From assembly GCA_937975765.1 (NCBI GenBank), contig CALJUR010000036.1, forward strand, positions 72,286-136,285: DNA of 64,000 nucleotides. The letters are read 5' to 3'. Positions 25,453 to 32,038 of the stretch are shown one piece after another; position 1 is the first letter of the stretch; each line of letters begins with the position of its first letter. The notes beneath the pieces are model-generated. The model saw only the letters and a list, made by a program, of their open reading frames with translations, made no database searches and was not told the origin of the DNA. Made by a program: the position numbers and the translations under genes. The DNA is from an uncultured Myxococcales bacterium. Lineage in GTDB: Bacteria > Myxococcota_A > UBA9042 > DTJE01.

Positions 25453-25525
25453 GGGGCCCCGTCCCCCGCCACCGTATCGGTGGGGCCCCGTCCCCCGCCA
25501 CCGTATCGGTGGGGCCCCGTCCCCC
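25453..25525. repeat. 29-base tandem repeat with internal palindrome
   Basis: Two full copies start at 25453 and 25482, and a 15-base partial copy at 25511. Each full unit begins with the palindrome GGGGCCCC and holds CCACCG-TAT-CGGTGG, a perfect six-base hairpin (25469-25483 and 25498-25512). It is the only gap of note inside the operon and could be a minisatellite, a REP-like element or an attenuating hairpin pair. Confidence 0.8.
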
Positions 25526-25536
25526 CTGGAGGGACC

Positions 25537-26607
25537 ATGAGGATCCTGGTCATCGGCGCGGGCCGGATGGGGCGCGACGTGGGCCTGGCCTTCCTGCGTT
25601 CCGGCATCGACGCCGCCTTCGTCGAGACCGACGCCGGGCGCCGGGAGGCGGCCGCGAGGCGGTTGGCCCGGGACGTCCGGCGGCTGGCCGGCGAGGGGAC
25701 CCCGGTCGGTGCGCCGTCGTTCGTCGCCCCCGGCGAGGCCGTTCCGGCATGCGACGCGCTGTTCGAGGCGGTCGACGAGCGGCTGGAGACGAAGCGCCGC
25801 GTGGTGGCGGACTGGGCGTCGAGCGTGGTGTCCGGCGGGCTGCTGCTGTCCAACGCATCGTCGATCCTGCCCTCGGAGATCGACCCGTCGTGCGTGGGGA
25901 TGCACGCGTTCTACCCGGCCGCGCTGACGGGCTTCTGCGAGGTCGTCGTGCCGCCGGGATGCCCGTCCGGGCGGCGGGACGCGGTCCTGGCCCTGGCCCG
26001 GCGGATCGGCTTGGTCCCGATCCTGCAGGACGAGGCCCGCGCGTTCGCGGTCAACCGCCTGATGCTGCCGGCGCAGGACTGGGCCCTGCGGGCCGTCGCG
26101 GGGGGGGCGGACGCCGGGGCGGTCGACGCCGCCGCTTCGGGAGCCTGGCCCGGCTGGGAGCCGCTGGCGATGATGGACGCGATCGGCCTGGACGTCGTGG
26201 CCGCATCGGTTGCCCGGTACCGCCTCCGCATGGACCCGGCGGAGTCCGCCGCCCTGGCGGCCCTCCAGGAAGGCATGGAGGTGCTGCTGGCCGCAGGCAA
26301 GAAGGGCGCCAGGAACGGCGACGGACTGCGGCAGGGCACGCCGCTGCCCTGGCCCCGCACCGGGGGCCTCCCGGAAGGGCTGGGCGCCGACCTGGAGGCG
26401 CTGTTCCGCAATGCCTGCGCCCGGGCGCTGGCCTCGGGGGACCTGGACCCCGCGGGCCTCTCGCTGGCGCTTCCGGGGCTGTTTGGTGTACCGTACCCGC
26501 CGGCGGAAGGCAGCCTGCTGGACGAGGAGGCCCGCGAGCGGTGCGAGCGGCGCGCCGTCGAGACGGGCCTCGCCTACTGGCGCCCCTTCGCCGCGAGGAC
26601 CCCGTGA
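25537..26607 (+). CDS. 3-hydroxyacyl-CoA dehydrogenase
   Basis: 356 aa; ATG follows TGGAGGGACC. N-terminal Rossmann domain VIGAGRMGRD (5-14), then LLLSNASSILPSEI and GMHAFYPA, the region that holds the catalytic His in this family. The C-terminal helical dimerisation domain has NRLMLPAQDWALR and a GWEPLAMMDAIGLDV segment. It would oxidise or reduce the 3-hydroxy/3-keto pair with NAD(H). In this cluster it probably takes the place of a FabG ketoreductase. Its TGA overlaps the following GTG start. Confidence 0.85.
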   Translation: MRILVIGAGRMGRDVGLAFLRSGIDAAFVETDAGRREAAARRLARDVRRLAGEGTPVGAPSFVAPGEAVPACDALFEAVDERLETKRRVVADWASSVVSGGLLLSNASSILPSEIDPSCVGMHAFYPAALTGFCEVVVPPGCPSGRRDAVLALARRIGLVPILQDEARAFAVNRLMLPAQDWALRAVAGGADAGAVDAAASGAWPGWEPLAMMDAIGLDVVAASVARYRLRMDPAESAALAALQEGMEVLLAAGKKGARNGDGLRQGTPLPWPRTGGLPEGLGADLEALFRNACARALASGDLDPAGLSLALPGLFGVPYPPAEGSLLDEEARERCERRAVETGLAYWRPFAARTP

Positions 26608-27323
26608 CCGTGCACCTTCGACGCGAGGCGGACCTGGGGCGCATCGTCCTGGAGAATCCCCCCGCGAACACCCTGACCCGGCCCGACTTCCTGGATGCCG
26701 GCGAACTCCAGGCTTTCCTTTCGGACCCGGGCCTGCGCGGCGTCATCGTCTGCGGGGCCGGCCGGCACTTCTGCGGCGGGGCCGACATTCCCGCCTTGCG
26801 GGCGCAGGCCTCCGATCCGGATGCCTTCGCCGACGCCCTGTCCCGCGGCAAGGCGCTGCTGCGGATCCTGGCGGACGCCCCGGTTCCGGTGGTGGCCGAG
26901 ATCCGGGGACAGTGCCTGGGGGCGGGCCTGGAGATCGCCCTGCGGTGCCACGCCCGCATCGCGGCCGACGGCGCGATGTTCGGGTTCCCGGAATCGACGC
27001 TGGGCGTGCTTCCCGGCTTCGGCGGCACCGTCGCGGACGGGGATCGCGTGGAGCGCCGGGTCCGGATGGACCTGATGCTGACGGGGCGGCTGGTGGGAGC
27101 CGACGAGGCGCACGCCCTGGGCCTGGTCGATCGCGTCGTGCCCGGCGGGCAGGTGGCGAAGGCGGCCGGGGAGCACCTGAGGACCTGGATCGACGGCCGC
27201 TCGCCCGGGCTGGTGCACGGGCTGCTGGAGGTGCTGAACAACGGGCGACGCCTGGACCGGGACGAGGCCCTCCGGCGCGAGACCGAGGTCTTCCTGAGGC
27301 TGGCGAGGGAGGCGAACCCTTGA
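26604..27323 (+). CDS. Enoyl-CoA hydratase/isomerase (crotonase), copy 1
   Basis: 239 aa from a GTG that overlaps the preceding stop (GTGA). Crotonase oxyanion segments GAGRHFCGGADI and GQCLGAGLEIALRCHARI are present; Glu in LEIA and in FPESTLG correspond to the two catalytic glutamates of hydratases, so hydration/dehydration is likely. Neighbours suggest it forms the enoyl step with the adjacent dehydrogenase. Confidence 0.87.
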   Translation: MTVHLRREADLGRIVLENPPANTLTRPDFLDAGELQAFLSDPGLRGVIVCGAGRHFCGGADIPALRAQASDPDAFADALSRGKALLRILADAPVPVVAEIRGQCLGAGLEIALRCHARIAADGAMFGFPESTLGVLPGFGGTVADGDRVERRVRMDLMLTGRLVGADEAHALGLVDRVVPGGQVAKAAGEHLRTWIDGRSPGLVHGLLEVLNNGRRLDRDEALRRETEVFLRLAREANP

Positions 27324-27739
27324 GGGACGGGACGGGGACCCGCGAGGCAGCGGCCGGACCAGGCCCGGACGCCCCGGATTCCCGCGCGGGCGCCTGCCTG
27401 GCGCGGGTGCCGCTGACCGACGTGTCGGGCCGGCGCGACCGCTGGCTGGAGGCGGCCTTCACCGCCCGCGAGCGGGAGGAGATGGCCGGGCGGCCGGACC
27501 GCACGGTGGCGGGCCGGCTGGCGTTGAAGCAGGCCCTGGCCGACCTGTGGCCCCGGGTGGCCCCGGGCGTGCCGGCGACGCCCGCGGACTTCGTGCTGGG
27601 ACGCTTTCCGTCCGGGGCGCCCAGGCTGGTGTCGGCCCCGCCGGGCCTTCCGCCCGCCTCCGTGCGGGTCTCCATCTCGCATTCCCCCGGCCTGGCGGTG
27701 GGCCTGGCGGCCGCGTTCCTGCCCGGAGGCCGGCCATGA
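27320..27739 (+). CDS. 4'-phosphopantetheinyl transferase-like protein, copy 2
   Basis: 139 aa if started at the TTG overlapping the upstream stop (TTGA). AcpS-like order of motifs: AFTAREREEM, then RTVAGRLALKQALADLW (the KEA helix, with KQA here), then a basic loop, then VRVSISHSPGLAVGLA. The Mg-binding GxDxE segment is replaced by PLTDVSGRR, so activity is uncertain. The cluster thus holds two divergent members of this family. It overlaps the second crotonase by ATGA. Confidence 0.68.
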   Translation: MRDGTGTREAAAGPGPDAPDSRAGACLARVPLTDVSGRRDRWLEAAFTAREREEMAGRPDRTVAGRLALKQALADLWPRVAPGVPATPADFVLGRFPSGAPRLVSAPPGLPPASVRVSISHSPGLAVGLAAAFLPGGRP

Positions 27740-28362
27740 GCGGCGCCCCGCTGACCCTCGAACGCGACGGCGACGTGGGCGTGCTGTTCCTGGACGCACC
27801 GCCCCGCAACGTCATGGGCGAACCGTTCTTCGACGCGCTGGCCGCGATGACCCGCGACGTGCTGCCCGGCCTGGACGTCGCGGGCCTGGTCGTGCGCGGG
27901 CGGGGCCGGCACTTCTCCGCCGGTGCCGACGTCCCGCGCCTGTGCCGCCTGGCCGCATCCCGCGCGCCGGACACCCTGGACGTGCTGGCCGCGAACTCCG
28001 CGGCGTTCACGTCCCTGGAACGCCTGCCGTATCCCACGGTGGCCGCGATCGACGGGGTGTGCCTGGGCAGCGGCCTGGAACTGGCGCTGGCCTGCCGCTG
28101 GCGCATCGCGACGCCGTCCGCGCTGTTCGCCTCCCCCGAGGCCGAGTTCGGCCTGATCCCCGGCTGCGGGGGCTCGGTCCGCCTGCCCGAGCGCATCGGG
28201 ACCGGGGCGGCCCTGGACCTGTTCCTGTCGGCCCGCCACCTCGATGCCGAGGAGGCCTTCCGGCTGGGCCTGGTGGACGCGCTGTTGCCGCGTGCGGACC
28301 TGGGCCCCGCGGCCTCGCGGCTGGTCCGCCGGCTGGCGCTGCAGGAAGGGAGGGCGGCATGA
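27736..28362 (+). CDS. Enoyl-CoA hydratase/isomerase (crotonase), copy 2
   Basis: 208 aa, shorter than usual (about 260) because the C-terminal helices are trimmed. Start fixed by ATGA overlap. RGRGRHFSAGADV and GVCLGSGLELALACRWRI are the oxyanion motifs; Glu in LELA and in SPEAEFG match the catalytic pair. It may act at a different chain length or as a decarboxylase/isomerase relative to copy 1. Confidence 0.85.
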   Translation: MSGAPLTLERDGDVGVLFLDAPPRNVMGEPFFDALAAMTRDVLPGLDVAGLVVRGRGRHFSAGADVPRLCRLAASRAPDTLDVLAANSAAFTSLERLPYPTVAAIDGVCLGSGLELALACRWRIATPSALFASPEAEFGLIPGCGGSVRLPERIGTGAALDLFLSARHLDAEEAFRLGLVDALLPRADLGPAASRLVRRLALQEGRAA

Positions 28363-29705
28363 AGGTGCTGCTGGTCAACCCCCCGCGTTCGCCGCACAAC
28401 GCGCTGCGCGACCATGCCCCGGCCGAGGCGCGCCGGTTCGTGCACACGCGGCTGGTCGGCCCGCCGCTGGGCCTGCTGACGATCGCGGCAGCGGCCGGGG
28501 ACGAGGCCGACGTGCAGGTGCTGGACCTGAAGGGCGAGTACGACCTGCACCCCGACGCGCCGCCCGCCGCCGACCTGGTCCGGGCCCGCGTGTCCGCCGA
28601 TCGGCCCGACGTGCTGGGCGTCACCTTCATCGCGTCCGAGCATCCCGCCGGGATGGACCTCTTTCGCGCGGCGAAGTCCGTGGACCCGGACATCGTGACC
28701 GTGGCCGGCGGGCTGCACGCCACGCTGTGCCCGCAGGACTTCGACGACCCGGCCGTGGACGTCGTCGTGCCGGGGGACGGTGCTCCCGCGTTCTGCGCGC
28801 TGCTGCGGGCGCTGCGGGACGGCCGCGGCGCCGACGCGGTGGGCGGGCTGCGGGTGCGCGACGGGGGACGGCTGCGCCCCACGCCGGGGCCCGCGATGCC
28901 CGTGGACCCGGCCGGCCGGGACTTCCGGCTGCCGGACCGCTCCTTCCTGCGTCCCTGGATGTCGACCTACACCGTTGGCGGCGACCCGCGCCCCGTGACC
29001 TACCTGTTCACGTCGCTGGGATGCACGTCCCGGTGCTCGTTCTGCAGCATCTGGCCCCAGCGGGACGGCGCCTACCACCAGCGGGACGTCGAGAGCGTGG
29101 TCCGGGAACTGGCCTCCCTGGACGAGTACGAGGTGATCCGCTTTGCCGACGCGAACACCGTCGTGGACATCCCCTGGACCACGCGGCTGCTGGACCGGCT
29201 GGAGCAGGAGGGCATCCGCAAGTCGTTCGTCATGGATCTGCGCCTGGACACCGCGGCCCGTCACCCCGACCTGATCGCGCGCCTGGCCCGCGCCGGCCTG
29301 AAGGTCGTCATCACCGGCATCGAGTCGCCCCGGGCCGACGAACTGAAACGCTACAACAAGGCCCTGAACGCCCGAAGCATCACGGAGGGCCTGCGCGTCT
29401 TCGCGGACTGCGGCATCCTGCTGCGGGCGAACTACGTCGTGGACCCGGACTACGGCCCCGACGACTTCGCGGCGCTGGCCGACTTCGCGGCGGCCCACGC
29501 CACCGCCTACGCGGGCTACACGGTGCTGACCCCGATGCCGGGGACCGCGCTGCACGACGGGATGCGGGACCGGATCGTGGACTTCGACCTGGCGAAGTAC
29601 AACATGTTCAACTGCGTGCTGAAGACCCGGTTGCCGCTGGCGCGCTTCTACGAGGAGGCGGGTCGCCTGTGGGCGATCCGCGCCGGCGACCACGTGATCT
29701 CCTGA
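28359..29705 (+). CDS. B12-binding-type radical SAM enzyme, copy 1
   Basis: 448 aa, coupled to the crotonase gene by ATGA. N-terminal Rossmann region of about 165 residues typical of cobalamin-binding radical SAM proteins (MKVLLVNPPRS, GVTFIASEHP, VAGGLHATL, VVPGDGAPAF). Then the [4Fe-4S] motif Cys222-x3-Cys226-x2-Cys229 (CTSRCSFC) and a TIM-barrel-like half (GIESPRADELKRYNK). Such enzymes methylate unreactive carbons or rearrange/cyclise substrates. As the last gene of the acyl cluster it probably modifies the acyl chain. Confidence 0.88.
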   Translation: MKVLLVNPPRSPHNALRDHAPAEARRFVHTRLVGPPLGLLTIAAAAGDEADVQVLDLKGEYDLHPDAPPAADLVRARVSADRPDVLGVTFIASEHPAGMDLFRAAKSVDPDIVTVAGGLHATLCPQDFDDPAVDVVVPGDGAPAFCALLRALRDGRGADAVGGLRVRDGGRLRPTPGPAMPVDPAGRDFRLPDRSFLRPWMSTYTVGGDPRPVTYLFTSLGCTSRCSFCSIWPQRDGAYHQRDVESVVRELASLDEYEVIRFADANTVVDIPWTTRLLDRLEQEGIRKSFVMDLRLDTAARHPDLIARLARAGLKVVITGIESPRADELKRYNKALNARSITEGLRVFADCGILLRANYVVDPDYGPDDFAALADFAAAHATAYAGYTVLTPMPGTALHDGMRDRIVDFDLAKYNMFNCVLKTRLPLARFYEEAGRLWAIRAGDHVIS

Positions 29706-29713
29706 CGCGCCTG

Positions 29714-31168
29714 CTAGCCTGGCGGGACGGACGGACCCTGCCCCGGAAGTCCCGCGAACCGCGGCCACGCACGCCGGATCCGCAGCAGCGTGCGGAACAT
29801 CGGCTCGGCCAGCCCGTCGCGGGATCGCAATTCCACCGCCTCGCGCAGCATCTCGGGGGCGGGGGTGTTCTCGCCCGGTGGCAGGCAGTTCGGGCGCCTG
29901 GCCGCGGCCTCCAGCAGCCGGTCGAGGATGCGGTCGTAGCCCAGGGACGGGGCGATGTAGAAGGTCGGCCGGACCAGGGGGTCCGTCTCCCGGACGACCC
30001 CCTCGCGCAGGGCGATCCGGTGCAGCGGCGTGCCGGGGTAGATCCGCAGGCCGATTCCCATCAGGACCAGGTCGTCCGGGGAGATGTGCCGATCGATGAA
30101 GTCGAACGTCTCGTCGATGGTGGACGCGTCCTCCCCGGGCCCGCCGAACAGGAAGAACCAGACGGTGGGCATCCGGTGCCGCCGGATGCAGTCGGCGGCC
30201 TGCCGCAGGCCATCGTAACGGAAGTTCTTCCCCAGCGACCGGATCATGCGGGGCGAGGCCGAGTCCGGCGTGCAGTCGATCTGGGCGAACCCGGCCGCCT
30301 TCATCAGTTCCAGGAGTTCGTCGGTGACCCCCTGCGGGTTCACGCCCATCGTCCGCAGGCGAAGGCCCGGCGCGCGGGCCGCCACTTCGCGGCAGATGGC
30401 CTCGGCGTGGCCGGGCGGGGAATTGAACGTCGAGTCCACGAACTCGAAGGTGATCCCGGGCAGCCGGGCCGCGGCCTCCGCGATCTCGGCGGCGATGTCG
30501 GCCGGGTCCCGCAGCCGCCAGGCGCGGCCCTCGACGGTCGGGTAGGTGCAGTAGATGCAGCCGTGCGAACAGCCTCGACGTGCCTGCACGGGGTAGGAAC
30601 CCAGGCGGCGGTAAGGCTGGAAGTCGATGTGCCGGTCCACGTCGGCCCGCGGCGTGACCAGGGGGCCGCTGCAACACCGGGGCGGGTTCGCGACGATCCG
30701 GTCGCCCGACCGCGAGACCACGCCCGGGATCGCCGAGGGGTCGGTGCCGTCCCGCAGGGCCATCAGCAGGGCCCGGAAGGCCGTTTCGCCCTCGCCGACG
30801 ACGCCCCAGTCCGCGTCGAACGCCCGCATCAGGTACCCGGGATACAGGCTGAAGGCGCTGCCGCCCAGCACCAGGGGGACGCGGGTCGCGGCCTTCAGGG
30901 GCTGGACGAATTCCTCCCGGACGTCGTCCAGGAAGAAGGCCCCGTCCCGGGCGACCATGTCGTCCACGTTGCGGACGGAGAGGCCCACCACGTCCGGCTG
31001 GAAGTCCGCGATCGCGGCGGGGAGGCCCTCTCCGCCCGCGAACGTGCCGTCGTGGATCCGGACCTCGAAGGCGTCCTCCAGCGCGCTGGCGAGGAGGCAG
31101 GGGCCCAGTGGTGCGACCGGGTAGGGGGTGCGGCACGTGTTGCTGTTGACCAGCAGCAGGCGTTTCAC
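29714..31168 (-). CDS. B12-binding-type radical SAM enzyme, copy 2
   Basis: 484 aa from a GTG at 31168; a TTG at 31204 would add 12 residues. N-terminal cobalamin-type domain (VKRLLLVNSNTCRTPYP, VVGLSVRNVDD, LVLGGSAFSLYP, GVVGEGETAF), then Cys200-x3-Cys204-x2-Cys207 (CSHGCIYC) and a C-terminal half with IDCTPDSASPRMIRSLGK and FFLFGGPGED. No Shine-Dalgarno; TATCCT and TCCGCGC abut the GTG. It converges on the first radical SAM gene with an eight-base gap, so it probably belongs to the same pathway under separate control. Confidence 0.86.
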   Translation of the reverse strand: MKRLLLVNSNTCRTPYPVAPLGPCLLASALEDAFEVRIHDGTFAGGEGLPAAIADFQPDVVGLSVRNVDDMVARDGAFFLDDVREEFVQPLKAATRVPLVLGGSAFSLYPGYLMRAFDADWGVVGEGETAFRALLMALRDGTDPSAIPGVVSRSGDRIVANPPRCCSGPLVTPRADVDRHIDFQPYRRLGSYPVQARRGCSHGCIYCTYPTVEGRAWRLRDPADIAAEIAEAAARLPGITFEFVDSTFNSPPGHAEAICREVAARAPGLRLRTMGVNPQGVTDELLELMKAAGFAQIDCTPDSASPRMIRSLGKNFRYDGLRQAADCIRRHRMPTVWFFLFGGPGEDASTIDETFDFIDRHISPDDLVLMGIGLRIYPGTPLHRIALREGVVRETDPLVRPTFYIAPSLGYDRILDRLLEAAARRPNCLPPGENTPAPEMLREAVELRSRDGLAEPMFRTLLRIRRAWPRFAGLPGQGPSVPPG

Positions 31169-31175
31169 GCGCGGA

Positions 31176-31181
31176 AGGATA
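31176..31181 (-). promoter_or_regulatory. -10-like box at leaderless spacing from radical SAM gene 2
   Basis: TATCCT on the minus strand, then TCCGCGC, then the GTG start. Same layout as before the genes starting at 20881 and 53913. Confidence 0.45.
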
Positions 31182-31223
31182 CGGAGGGGCCCGGTGGCCG
31201 TCAAGCCGGGATGCCTGTCCCGC

Positions 31224-31646
31224 CTACGAGAACCACTCCTGGCGCGGGGGATGCAGCAGGATCAGCAGCAGCGACACCAGCACCAGCACCTGGCCGGTGC
31301 CGCCCAGCAGCGACACCACCAGCCCCAGCACGCCCACCGACTCGAACAGGGCCCACCCGGCGACCATGCCCGCAGGCAGCGCCGGACCGGGCTGTTGCCG
31401 GGGTTCGCGACGGCGCGCGACCAGCGAGGTCTCGGTGCGGCGGAAGACCCAGACACCCGCCAGCACCAGCGCGCCGGCTGCCACGTGGAGGACCGTGAAC
31501 AGGGCCGGAGGCAGGTCGGACGGCGGCATCCGGTCGCGCAGGAAGATCGCCAGGACGCCGTAGACCACCACGGAAGCGGCCAGGGCCAGCCGCAGGATCC
31601 GGGCGGTCAGGAACGGCGAGGGGCCGGGGCCCGGGGGACTCTGCAT
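31224..31646 (-). CDS. Small integral membrane protein
   Basis: 140 aa, start MQSPPGPGPS after GGGAGG. Four hydrophobic segments: about 12-32, 46-66, 88-108 and 110-130, with a basic loop (RRREPRQQPG) between the second and third. No family recognised. Transcribed on the same strand as radical SAM gene 2 and 55 bases upstream of its start, so the two may be co-expressed. Confidence 0.6.
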   Translation of the reverse strand: MQSPPGPGPSPFLTARILRLALAASVVVYGVLAIFLRDRMPPSDLPPALFTVLHVAAGALVLAGVWVFRRTETSLVARRREPRQQPGPALPAGMVAGWALFESVGVLGLVVSLLGGTGQVLVLVSLLLILLHPPRQEWFS

Positions 31647-32038
31647 GGGAACCTCCCGTCGGGGATCCGGGGCCAAGGATAGCACGCGGCGCTGGCCAAC
31701 GACCGTCGCGGCCCAGCCTGATACAGGCCGGATCGAATCGAGACAGGGTGTATCGGACCAGGACGGTCCGCGAATACGGCCCCCCGGGGGGCAACCGGGC
31801 CGGAGGGTCCGGTCCGGCCTGGACCTCTCTGCAATCGGACGAAGGTGGTCCGGAAAATGCAGTCCAGGTTGGGTGTTGTGGGTGTGTCCGGCGGGAACCG
31901 GAATCGCGAACCCCTTGGAGTCGCGAGTGCCCAGATGAAACGCGGAATCTCCCAGTTCGGCCCCTTCCCCCGACGACGGCTCCGGTCGTGGTTCCCGGTT
32001 CCAGGACGCACCCCGGGTCCCTGTCCCGGAGGTGTGTG
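31647..32038. other. 392-base intergenic region before the GH9 gene
   Basis: Divergent control region between the small membrane protein and the GH9 lipoprotein. Apart from the GCTATCCT box of the leftward gene (31676-31683), no clear promoter, hairpin or gene is seen. Short open stretches lack codon-like composition and ribosome-binding sites. Confidence 0.5.
31676..31683 (-). promoter_or_regulatory. GCTATCCT -10-like box for the small membrane protein gene
   Basis: Minus-strand GCTATCCT ends 29 bases before the start codon at 31646. Confidence 0.4.

Noticed and set aside
25453..25525. Possible small CRISPR array
   Set aside because: The 29-base units are directly adjacent with no spacers, and no cas gene is in the window.
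21070..28362. HMG-CoA-synthase-type beta-branching cassette of trans-AT polyketide clusters
   Set aside because: Those cassettes have a decarboxylating KS with the Cys lost; this KS keeps the Cys-His-His triad, and the KASIII-like protein lacks recognisable HMG-CoA synthase motifs.
21070..31168. Assignment to ladderane or polyunsaturated fatty acid synthesis
   Set aside because: Radical SAM plus type II FAS genes invite the comparison, but the visible set lacks the desaturase-like genes expected for ladderanes and the multidomain Pfa proteins. Kept only as an open product question.
29020..31168. The two radical SAM proteins as MiaB-like or hopanoid-type enzymes
   Set aside because: Both have the N-terminal cobalamin-type domain and lack the UPF0004 and TRAM domains; no hopanoid genes are nearby.
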